20,175 nt of DNA from an uncultured Collinsella sp. (GTDB taxonomy: Bacteria > Actinomycetota > Coriobacteriia > Coriobacteriales > Coriobacteriaceae). Below the pieces are notes generated by a model, which ran no database searches, had not been told where the DNA came from, and saw only the letters and a program-made list of their open reading frames with translations. Location: positions 1 to 20,175 of the forward strand of contig CATYEN010000045.1 of NCBI GenBank assembly GCA_958405565.1, given 5' to 3'. This document shows, in pieces, positions 14,305-20,175 of the stretch. Each line of letters opens with the position of its first letter. Within the stretch, counting starts at the first letter, position 1. The position numbers were made by a program, and so were the translations under genes.

Positions 14305-15216
14305 ATGTCCCACAACACCCTGCCGACCGTTGCCGAGCTTTCGGGCGAGATGCGCGAGCGTTTGGCCAAGGTCAAGTACGTCTTTACCGACCTGGATGCC
14401 ACGATGCTCGCACCCGGCTCGTGCGTGCTGCGCGACAACGACGGCAACCCCTCGACCAAACTCGTCGAGGCCGTCGTGGCGCTCGCTCGCGCTGGCATTC
14501 AGGTGGTTCCCACCTCGGGCCGCAACCGCACCATGATCCACGAGGATGCGCGCGTGCTCGGCCTCAACTCCTACATCGGCGAGATGGGTGGCCTGGTCAT
14601 GTACGATCTCAAGGCCAACGATTGGGAGTATCTGACCGGCGATATGCCCTACGACCCCGCCTGCGGCCTCACGCCGCATCAGGTGATCGAGCAGACCGGC
14701 GTGTGCGAGAAGATTCTCGCCCGATGGCCGCACAAGATCGAGTACCACAACGACATGTCGACTGGCTACAAGTACCGCGAGGTCACCGTCGGCATGCGCG
14801 GTGATGTACCCGACGACGAGGTCCAGGCCATCCTGGACGAGGCCGGCTGCGGCCTGGTCTGGGCCTGCAACGGTCACCTGACGCATCTGTCCAAGCCGAC
14901 GACGCTCGAGCTCGAACGCGTCGAGGATGGCCGCGCGTTTAACATCAATCCCGCCGGCCTCAACAAGGGCGTTGCCATCGCACGTTTCTGCGAGCACCTG
15001 GGTATCGAGCGCGAGGAGACGCTGGCGCTCGGCGATTCCGAGTCCGACTTCTACATGGCTGACCACGTGGGCACGTTCTGTTTGGTCGAGAACGGCCTGA
15101 CCAGCGCCGGCGCGCCCGAGTTCCTGGATGCCTGCGATAACGCCTACGTCACGCGCGGCAAGATTGTCGACGGCTGGGCGGCAACGGCCGAGCTGCTGGT
15201 CGCGGCCCGTTCGTAG
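14305..15216 (+). CDS. HAD-superfamily hydrolase, Cof-like (type IIB) phosphatase
   Basis: A 303-residue phosphatase of the haloacid dehalogenase superfamily; the substrate is unknown but is usually a sugar phosphate or similar small metabolite. Motif I is VFTDLDATM with nucleophile D29 and acid/base D31. Motif II is PTSGR (69-73). Motif III lysine is K221 in LNKGVAIA. Motif IV is GDSESD (243-248), which holds Mg2+. The long cap between motifs II and III is typical of Cof-type enzymes. The family's usual DLDGT is DLDAT here. ATG 14305 is chosen over ATG 14263 because GGAG (14296-14299) precedes it at 5 nt. It lies between two cell-wall genes, but a wall role is only guilt by association. Confidence 0.85.
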   Translation: MSHNTLPTVAELSGEMRERLAKVKYVFTDLDATMLAPGSCVLRDNDGNPSTKLVEAVVALARAGIQVVPTSGRNRTMIHEDARVLGLNSYIGEMGGLVMYDLKANDWEYLTGDMPYDPACGLTPHQVIEQTGVCEKILARWPHKIEYHNDMSTGYKYREVTVGMRGDVPDDEVQAILDEAGCGLVWACNGHLTHLSKPTTLELERVEDGRAFNINPAGLNKGVAIARFCEHLGIEREETLALGDSESDFYMADHVGTFCLVENGLTSAGAPEFLDACDNAYVTRGKIVDGWAATAELLVAARS

Positions 15217-15269
15217 CGCGGTCCTATCGTTCTGAGCCATATCTTTTCGAGAGAGAATCTGGTGAGGTC

Positions 15270-16154
15270 ATGTCCGATATCGAGAATCTGGCAGGTGACA
15301 CACGCCCGATCGGTGTGTTCGACTCGGGCCTGGGCGGTCTGACGGTTGCACGCGCCATCGCGACGGCGCTGCCGCACGAGTCCGTCTACTACTTTGGCGA
15401 CACCAAGCGCTGCCCCTACGGCACCCGCACCGAGGACGAGGTGCGCTCGTTTGCACTGCAGGCGGGCCGTTGGCTGTCGAAGCACGACGTCAAGATCATG
15501 GTCATCGCCTGCAATACGGCGACCGCTGCGGCCTTGCGTTTGGCCCAGCAGGTGCTCGACGTCCCCGTCATCGGTGTGATCGCACCGGGCGCACGCGCGG
15601 CAATCAACAGCACCCGCACGCGCCGGGTGGGCGTGCTCGCCACCAACCTCACCATTCGCTCGGGCGCTTACACGCGTGCCATTCAGGACCTGGATGCCGG
15701 CGTCGACGTATACGGCTGCCCTGCCTCGAGCTTTGTCGAGGTCGTTGAACACGAGCTCGCCTCGGGCGCGCATCTGCAAGAGCAGTGGCTCGAGAACGAG
15801 GACATCTTTGATACGCCAGCCGTGCGAGCACTGGTCGGCGCCACGGTTGAACCGCTGCGCGATCACGGCATCGATACCGTGGTGCTCGGCTGTACGCATT
15901 TCCCGCTGCTTGTGGGGCCTATTCGCCATGCGCTGGGTCCCGGAGTGCGCGTGGTGAGCTCCGCCGAGGAGACCACGCGCGAGCTGACCGATATTCTCAC
16001 GCGCCGCGAGCAGCTTGCGGGCGACGCAGCCGAGCCGCAGCATCGTTTTGCAACGACGGCCGATAACATTGCCGAGTTTGCGGTGGCGGGCAGCTTTATA
16101 TTTGGCCAGCCGCTCAAGAGCATTGAGCATATCGATATCGATGAACTGAAATAG
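15270..16154 (+). CDS. murI: Glutamate racemase
   Basis: Interconverts L- and D-glutamate without cofactor, providing D-Glu for the peptidoglycan stem that MurE then extends. The 294-residue length is usual. FDSGLGGLTV near the N-terminus, YFGDTKRCPYG, the first catalytic cysteine C81 in ACNTATA, and the second C208 in LGCTHFPLL, with neighbouring H210, are all visible. GAGG (15264-15267) lies unusually close to ATG 15270, so translation may be modest, or the start could differ slightly. It is 53 nt after the HAD gene and 55 nt before rph. A murI/racE-rph-rdgB order is common in Gram-positive genomes. Confidence 0.95.
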   Translation: MSDIENLAGDTRPIGVFDSGLGGLTVARAIATALPHESVYYFGDTKRCPYGTRTEDEVRSFALQAGRWLSKHDVKIMVIACNTATAAALRLAQQVLDVPVIGVIAPGARAAINSTRTRRVGVLATNLTIRSGAYTRAIQDLDAGVDVYGCPASSFVEVVEHELASGAHLQEQWLENEDIFDTPAVRALVGATVEPLRDHGIDTVVLGCTHFPLLVGPIRHALGPGVRVVSSAEETTRELTDILTRREQLAGDAAEPQHRFATTADNIAEFAVAGSFIFGQPLKSIEHIDIDELK

Positions 16155-16209
16155 ATATAAGGTCACCGACCAAAGGCTCACTTTCACCTTTTGCCGAAAG
16201 GATAGTTCC

Positions 16210-16935
16210 ATGGAATACATGCAGGTCAACCGCGCCAACGGCCGTGCCGCCAATGAACTGCGCCCCGTCAAGCTTACTCGCGGCGTCATGAAGCACGCCC
16301 ATGGTTCGTGCCTGGCTGAGTTCGGCGACACGCGCGTGCTATGTGCCGCCACCATCGAGGAGGGCGTGCCGGGCTGGCGTAAGGGCGCCAAGGCCGGTTG
16401 GGTAACGGCGGAGTACGCCATGCTGCCGGCATCGACCGGCAAGCGCTGCAAGCGCGAGCACGCCAACCGCAAGGGTCGCTCCATGGAGATTGAGCGTCTG
16501 ATCGGCCGTAGCCTGCGCACCGTCGTCAACATGAAGGCGCTCGGCGAGTACACCGTCACCGTTGACTGCGACGTGATTCAGGCAGACGGCGGCACGCGAA
16601 CGGCGAGCATTACCGGCGCCTGGGTGGCACTGCACGACGCCCTTGCCATGTGGGTCGAGGCGGGTAAGCTCGAGCGCATCCCACTCACAGGCCAGGTTGC
16701 CGCGATTTCCATGGGCGTTGTCGACGGCAACACCCTGCTTGACCTGGATTATTCCGAGGACAGTCACGCCGAGGTCGACATGAACCTTGTCGCCACCGAT
16801 ACCGGTGAGATGATCGAGCTCCAGGGCACCGGCGAGCAGGCGCCCTTCGACCGCAAGCGCCTCAATGCCCTGCTCGATTTGGGCGACAAGGGCATTGCCG
16901 AGCTCATCGAGCTCCAGCGCCAAGCCCTCGCCTAA
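16210..16935 (+). CDS. rph: Ribonuclease PH
   Basis: Phosphorolytic 3'-5' exoribonuclease that trims tRNA precursors and other RNAs; works as a hexamer in the cytoplasm. The 241-residue protein shows FGDTRVLCAATIE, GWVTAEYAMLPAS (63-75), the phosphate-binding/oligomer segment GRSMEIERLIGRSLR (89-103) and CDVIQADGGTRTASITGA (120-137), all diagnostic. ATG 16210 has AAAGGA (16197-16202) 7 nt upstream; a second ATG at 16219 is possible. A perfect hairpin terminator starts at the stop codon. It precedes rdgB, its frequent neighbour. Confidence 0.95.
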   Translation: MEYMQVNRANGRAANELRPVKLTRGVMKHAHGSCLAEFGDTRVLCAATIEEGVPGWRKGAKAGWVTAEYAMLPASTGKRCKREHANRKGRSMEIERLIGRSLRTVVNMKALGEYTVTVDCDVIQADGGTRTASITGAWVALHDALAMWVEAGKLERIPLTGQVAAISMGVVDGNTLLDLDYSEDSHAEVDMNLVATDTGEMIELQGTGEQAPFDRKRLNALLDLGDKGIAELIELQRQALA

Positions 16936-16974
16936 CCTGCCAAAAAGGGACAGGTTTATTTTGGCAGGTTTTAT
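16934..16974 (+). terminator. rph terminator
   Basis: Perfect 12-bp stem AACCTGCCAAAA (16934-16945) with TTTTGGCAGGTT (16959-16970), loop of 13 nt, followed by TTAT. The loop repeats CAGGTTTAT, so an alternative AACCTG/CAGGTT pairing (16934-16939 with 16951-16956) is possible. Confidence 0.75.
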
Positions 16975-17078
16975 CTGGGAAAACGTCGAAGTATAAGACT
17001 GCCGCTGATTAAGAGGGGCAGAGGCCGAGGCCTCGTCGTCCTCAACACGGCATTGCTATAGAGACAAGGAGGCCAGCT

Positions 17079-17720
17079 ATGGCACTTGAAAAGATCGACA
17101 TCGACACCCTCGACCCGGCGGCGACCATCGTCGTGGCAACGGGTAACGCCCATAAGCTCACCGAGATCGAGGCCATTTTGGGCAAGGTTATGCCCGAGGT
17201 TCGCTTTGTGGCGCTCGGCCAGCTGGGCGATTTTGAGGACCCCGAGGAAAACGGCACGACGTTTTTGGAGAACGCCATCATCAAGGCGCAGGCTGCCGTC
17301 GAAGAGACGGGGCTCATGGCCATTGCCGACGATTCGGGCCTGGTCGTCGACGCGCTGGACGGTGAGCCCGGTGTGTATAGCGCACGCTACGCGGGCGTTC
17401 ACGGCGACGATGCCGCCAACAATGCCAAGCTGCTCGTGAATCTGGAGGGCGTGGCCGACGAGGACCGCACTGCGCGCTTTATGAGCGTCGTCGCGCTCAT
17501 CGACACGGACGGTTTGGTCACCTATGGTGAGGGCGCCTGCGAGGGCATTATCGCACACGAGGGCCGCGGCGATCACGGCTTTGGCTACGACCCGCTGTTC
17601 CTGCCGGTCGACACGCCGGGCAAGACCATGGCCGAGCTGACGGCGGACGAGAAGAACGCCATCAGCCATCGCTTCCATGCGCTCGAGCACCTATCCGCCA
17701 AACTGACGGGCGAGGAGTAG
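17079..17720 (+). CDS. rdgB: Non-canonical purine NTP pyrophosphatase (XTP/dITP diphosphatase)
   Basis: Hydrolyses dITP, XTP and ITP to monophosphates, keeping damaged purines out of DNA and RNA. At 213 residues it is of family length (Ham1/RdgB). Seen motifs are VATGNAHKLTEI (19-30), the metal-binding ADDSGL (83-88), GVYSARYAG, GFGYDPLFLP and the C-terminal SHRFHAL. About 13 residues precede the core, slightly longer than usual. ATG 17079 has a near-perfect AAGGAGG (17066-17072). The 143-nt gap from rph holds the rph terminator and a GAGGC/GCCTC dyad (17021-17034) but no promoter I can defend. dtd follows after 3 nt. Confidence 0.95.
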   Translation: MALEKIDIDTLDPAATIVVATGNAHKLTEIEAILGKVMPEVRFVALGQLGDFEDPEENGTTFLENAIIKAQAAVEETGLMAIADDSGLVVDALDGEPGVYSARYAGVHGDDAANNAKLLVNLEGVADEDRTARFMSVVALIDTDGLVTYGEGACEGIIAHEGRGDHGFGYDPLFLPVDTPGKTMAELTADEKNAISHRFHALEHLSAKLTGEE

Positions 17721-17723
17721 GCC

Positions 17724-18170
17724 GTGCGTGCGGTGGTGCAGCGCGTGCTCAACGCCGGCGTGACGGTCGACGGCGAGTGCGTGGGCAAAATTGGGCGCGG
17801 CTATCTGGTGCTGCTGGGCGTGGGCCACGGCGACACGCGCGCCGAGGCCGATAAGCTGTGGAGCAAGCTCCGGGGCTTGCGCATTAACGAGGACGAGAAC
17901 GGCAAGACCAACCTGGCACTTGCCGATGTCGACGGCGAGGTTCTCGTGGTGTCGCAGTTCACGCTGTTCGCTGACTGCCGCCATGGTCGCCGTCCGTCGT
18001 TTACGGATGCCGGCGCGCCCGATGTCGCCAACGAGCTCTACGAGTACTTCCTGACGCTCGTGCGCGAAGACGTCGAGCACGTAGCGCACGGCATCTTCGG
18101 CGCCGACATGAAGGTCGATCTCGTCAACGACGGTCCATTCACCATCGTCTTGGACACAGACAATCTGTAA
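17724..18170 (+). CDS. dtd: D-aminoacyl-tRNA deacylase
   Basis: Removes D-amino acids (and mischarged Gly) from tRNAs, protecting translation. The 148-residue protein carries both active-site signatures: SQFTLFAD (77-84) and the C-terminal NDGPFT, the Gly-cisPro chiral-proofreading motif (family form is usually NxGPVT). MRAVVQRV at the N-terminus is typical. Start is GTG 17724 with GAGGAG (17712-17717) located inside the end of rdgB; the 3-nt gap implies translational coupling. The host also makes D-glutamate (murI), a plausible context for D-amino-acid editing. Confidence 0.94.
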   Translation: MRAVVQRVLNAGVTVDGECVGKIGRGYLVLLGVGHGDTRAEADKLWSKLRGLRINEDENGKTNLALADVDGEVLVVSQFTLFADCRHGRRPSFTDAGAPDVANELYEYFLTLVREDVEHVAHGIFGADMKVDLVNDGPFTIVLDTDNL

Positions 18171-18203
18171 GTAGTCAATTTGGGACGGGGCTTATTTAGC
18201 TAC

Positions 18204-18233
18204 TTGCGTATGGCGGCAGCAGGGTGCTATAGT
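18204..18233 (+). promoter_or_regulatory. Putative veg promoter
   Basis: TTGCGT (18204-18209), 18-nt spacer, extended -10 TGC-TATAGT (18225-18233). Transcription would start near 18240, giving a leader of about 60 nt. It is one of the best promoter matches in the window, in line with the strong veg promoter known in B. subtilis. Confidence 0.6.
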
Positions 18234-18253
18234 ATTAGAGTTTTGTCTATCTT

Positions 18254-18273
18254 AGGGGTATTATCCCCTTTTT
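18254..18273 (+). terminator. Small terminator-like hairpin in the veg leader
   Basis: AGGGG (18254-18258), 6-nt loop, CCCCT (18265-18269) followed by TTTT. It lies downstream of the putative veg promoter and 27 nt before the start codon. It could terminate dtd readthrough or attenuate veg. The stem is only 5 bp. Confidence 0.45.
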
Positions 18274-18300
18274 GAATTGCACCTTCTGGAGGCCCTGTTC

Positions 18301-18597
18301 ATGGAAGAGATGGAAGTCAATCACGTCGACGACATCCACGAGAAGCTGACCGATATGGTGGGCGATCGCGTCAAGGTGAAGGCCAACATGGGCCGCACCC
18401 GCGTCGTCGAGCGCATGGGCACCATCAAGAGCGTCCACCCCGCCGTCTTTATTGTCGAGGTCGATGAGCGCCGCGGCCGCAAGTCGCGTCAGTCCTACCA
18501 GTATATCGATGTCCTCACCGGTCAGGTCGAGCTGTTCGACCCCGAGAGCGGCGAGCATATCTTCACCCCGCTCGGCAATCAGCTCGAGGAGCACTAA
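18301..18597 (+). CDS. veg: Veg family protein
   Basis: Small 98-residue protein of the Veg family (86 residues in B. subtilis, where it has been linked to biofilm gene control and spore outgrowth). Its molecular role is unclear. The core is recognisable: HEKLTDMVGDRVKVKANMGR followed by an E-rich beta segment FIVEVDE and RQSYQYIDVLTGQVEL. ATG 18301 has GGAGG (18288-18292) 8 nt upstream. The TTG at 18277 would sit before that site and is rejected. Veg followed by ispE is a conserved pair in many Gram-positive genomes, and here the ispE ribosome site lies within the veg 3' end. Confidence 0.9.
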   Translation: MEEMEVNHVDDIHEKLTDMVGDRVKVKANMGRTRVVERMGTIKSVHPAVFIVEVDERRGRKSRQSYQYIDVLTGQVELFDPESGEHIFTPLGNQLEEH

Positions 18598-18599
18598 CG

Positions 18600-19496
18600 G
18601 TGACCGATTGGTCCCTGACTCTTTCCGCGCCGGCAAAGATCAACCTCTACCTGGGGGTTCATACCGAGCGCGATGCCCGCGGCTATCATAAGGTCGATTC
18701 CCTGATGGCAGCCGTCGGCCTAGCCGATACCGTGACGGTCGCTCCGGCACAGGAGCTGACCGTCCAGACGGTTCCGGCATCCGATTTTCCCATGCAAAAG
18801 AATACGGCGTATCGGGCTGCGGTTGCCATGGCCGAGCATTATGGTCGCGAGGCCAATATCTGCGTAACGATCGAGAAGCATATTCCGCTGTGCGCCGGCC
18901 TGGGCGGTCCTTCGACGGATGCCGCCGCGGTCATTGTCGCCTTGGCGGAGCTCTGGGGAATTGATCGCACCGACCCCGCGCTCGACGACATTGCGCGGGG
19001 CATTGGTGCTGACGTCCCGTTTTTTTTGCACGCGAGCCCTGCGTTCTACGTAGGTGGGGGAGACGTGCTGGCAACTGAGTATCCCGCGCTGCCCGCAACG
19101 CCCGTCGTGTTGGTCAAGCCGCGCGAGGCAAGCGTTTCGACAATTGAAGCCTATCGACGTTTTGACGAGGCCCCGGTGCCTGCAGACAAGCCCGGCGCGA
19201 TAGCTTCTGCCTTGCGTGCTGGTGATGCCGAGACGGCATATGCGCTCATCCATAACAACCTGGGTGTCATTTCCGCACAGATGGAGCCGCAGATACAAAC
19301 GGTTCTCGATTGGCTGCGTAAACAAGACGGCACCGTTGCTGTAGATGTGTGCGGATCGGGCGCCTGCTCGTTTGCCATTTGCGACACCGTCGCCACGGCC
19401 GAAAGGCTTGCCGACGCTGCCCAACAAAACGGCTGGTGGTCCTGCGCGACGGAGCTCATTCCCAACACGGTTCGCATCGAAGCGCCAAAGAAATAG
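18600..19496 (+). CDS. ispE: 4-diphosphocytidyl-2-C-methyl-D-erythritol kinase
   Basis: Phosphorylates CDP-methylerythritol with ATP in the MEP isoprenoid pathway. GHMP-kinase fold, 298 residues. Visible are the N-terminal SAPAKINLYL with K13, the phosphate loop AGLGGPSTDAAA (99-110), the catalytic aspartate region GADVPFFL with D138, and the C-terminal glycine motif VCGSGACSF. The phosphate loop reads GLGGPSTDAAA where GLGGGSSDAAA is more usual. GTG 18600 starts 2 nt after the veg stop, with GAGGAG (18586-18591) inside veg, so the two are translationally coupled. A GC-rich terminator follows. Confidence 0.94.
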   Translation: MTDWSLTLSAPAKINLYLGVHTERDARGYHKVDSLMAAVGLADTVTVAPAQELTVQTVPASDFPMQKNTAYRAAVAMAEHYGREANICVTIEKHIPLCAGLGGPSTDAAAVIVALAELWGIDRTDPALDDIARGIGADVPFFLHASPAFYVGGGDVLATEYPALPATPVVLVKPREASVSTIEAYRRFDEAPVPADKPGAIASALRAGDAETAYALIHNNLGVISAQMEPQIQTVLDWLRKQDGTVAVDVCGSGACSFAICDTVATAERLADAAQQNGWWSCATELIPNTVRIEAPKK

Positions 19497-19557
19497 GTTG
19501 ATTTCCGATCTCAGCCGAACACATTGAGCAGATGAGCCGTTCCCGCAGTTAGCCGAA

Positions 19558-19596
19558 CGCCCCCGCGGCCCCATCCGGGCCCCGGGGGCGGCATTT
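19558..19596 (+). terminator. GC-rich terminator after ispE
   Basis: CGCCCCCG (19558-19565) pairs with CGGGGGCG (19583-19590), and an inner stem GGCCC (19567-19571) pairs with GGGCC (19577-19581). The run GCATTTTCCC follows. T's occur only on the + side, so it serves ispE rather than the convergent transposase. The remaining bases 19597-19721 show no gene and probably contain the end of the insertion sequence. Confidence 0.75.
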
Positions 19597-19599
19597 TCC

Positions 19600-20175
19600 C
19601 AGTTGAAGGAACGGTGGAGATGTGTTTCGATAGGTCCGGTGGCCGTGCTCCGCCCGCCGCCCGGCACCTCTTCCCAGACTCAGCCGGACGGTCGGTCCGT
19701 CTATTCCGTTTTTCTCCTAGGCTAGGCCAGCGGGGCATCGCCCCTCTCTGCGCGCGCCCTCTCGATGAGCCCCGGCGTCAGGTCGAGATCGCCGAGCGCC
19801 ACGTCCTCCAGGCCGTAGGCGTCCAGCAGCGCCGCCGCGTCCTCCCCGAGCATCGCCCTGAAGGCGCGCGCGGGCGTCGCGAAGCCGAGCGCGCCGCGGG
19901 GCTCGGAGTTCACGTGCGACATGGCCAGCGCCAGGTCGGCCGGGGCGAGCCGGTCGAACCTGATTCCGGCGCCCTTGGGCAGCAGCTTCCTGATCTCGAC
20001 GTGGTTGCGCTCGCAGGCGCCCTTCTGGTCGCTGCGCCTGGGGTCGCAGTAGAACAGCCTCGTCTCGCCCGGCCCCTCGCCGAGGAGCGCCGCGACCGTG
20101 TCCTCGTCGGAGAACTCGGTGCCGTTGTCGGTGAGCACGGCGCGGAAGACCCTCCCCATGCCGTCGGCGCCGAGG
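19600..20175 (-). mobile_element. Partial IS30-family insertion sequence
   Basis: Inferred from the transposase fragment. One IS terminus should lie between the ispE terminator and the transposase stop (about 19597-19721), but the inverted repeat cannot be fixed because the other end is outside the window. The left boundary given is approximate. Confidence 0.55.
19722..20175 (-). CDS. IS30-family transposase, C-terminal part (runs off window)
   Basis: DDE recombinase that moves an insertion sequence by cut-and-paste or copy-out. Only the last 151 or so codons are inside the window; the frame stays open to the right edge, so the 5' part is missing by truncation of the window and not necessarily by mutation. 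The fragment holds LTDNGTEF, with the second catalytic Asp at codon 20127-20129, and CDPRRSDQKGACERNHVEIRK, with the catalytic Glu near 20010. It is followed by LPKG and the family-typical NSEPRGALGFATPARAF tail. It ends at TAG (19724-19722). GC is about 75% in two lines I counted (19741-19860), higher than in the neighbouring genes, suggesting horizontal arrival. It is convergent to ispE. Confidence 0.88.
   Translation of the reverse strand, partial: LGADGMGRVFRAVLTDNGTEFSDEDTVAALLGEGPGETRLFYCDPRRSDQKGACERNHVEIRKLLPKGAGIRFDRLAPADLALAMSHVNSEPRGALGFATPARAFRAMLGEDAAALLDAYGLEDVALGDLDLTPGLIERARAERGDAPLA

Overview
This is a stretch of ordinary chromosome from a high-GC anaerobic actinomycete-like bacterium, most likely class Coriobacteriia (Collinsella or a near relative). 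That placement is an inference from gene content, the general codon and GC character, a recurrent TGC-TAnnnT extended -10 motif, and a lysine-type rather than diaminopimelate-type MurE motif. It has not been confirmed by a database search. Almost all genes lie on the + strand; only one tRNA and a partial transposase are on the - strand.

Layout. (1) 1-3606: an FMN riboswitch followed by a three-gene riboflavin uptake operon: a RibU-like S component, a single-chain fusion of the two ECF ATPases, and EcfT. The genes overlap by 4 nt and 1 nt. (2) 3646-4535: two tandem paralogous pyridoxamine-phosphate-oxidase-fold proteins, probably flavin or F420 binders, closed by a strong terminator. (3) 4679-9772: an arginine biosynthesis operon argC-argJ-argB-argD. 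It is preceded by two tandem ArgR operators 21 bp apart, has a long terminator/attenuator-like hairpin between argC and argJ, and ends in a terminator. (4) 9773-10641: a gene-poor region with a 218-bp element bounded by 29-bp inverted repeats, a 171-bp direct repeat in tandem, and tRNA-Val(UAC) on the - strand. The direct repeat carries the tRNA 3' end and its terminator. (5) 10642-12522: asnB, alone, with its own terminator. (6) 12635-16935: murE, a HAD phosphatase, murI (glutamate racemase) and rph. (7) 17079-19496: rdgB, dtd, veg and ispE, tightly packed. (8) 19722-20175: the C-terminal part of an IS30-family transposase running off the right edge.

How the genes work together. Riboflavin import is controlled by the FMN riboswitch, most simply through ribosome access, because no terminator lies between the aptamer and the start codon. 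The flavoprotein-like pair just downstream may use the imported cofactor. The arg cluster converts glutamate to N-acetylornithine and ornithine through the ArgJ acetyl-recycling route. Transcription is probably repressed by ArgR and may be reduced again after argC. murE and murI both supply peptidoglycan precursors. rph, rdgB and dtd cover tRNA 3' processing, nucleotide-pool sanitation and D-aminoacyl-tRNA editing. ispE belongs to the MEP isoprenoid pathway.

No wholly new multi-gene system is evident. The least explained sequence is the non-coding block at 9803-10396 and the structured argC-argJ spacer.
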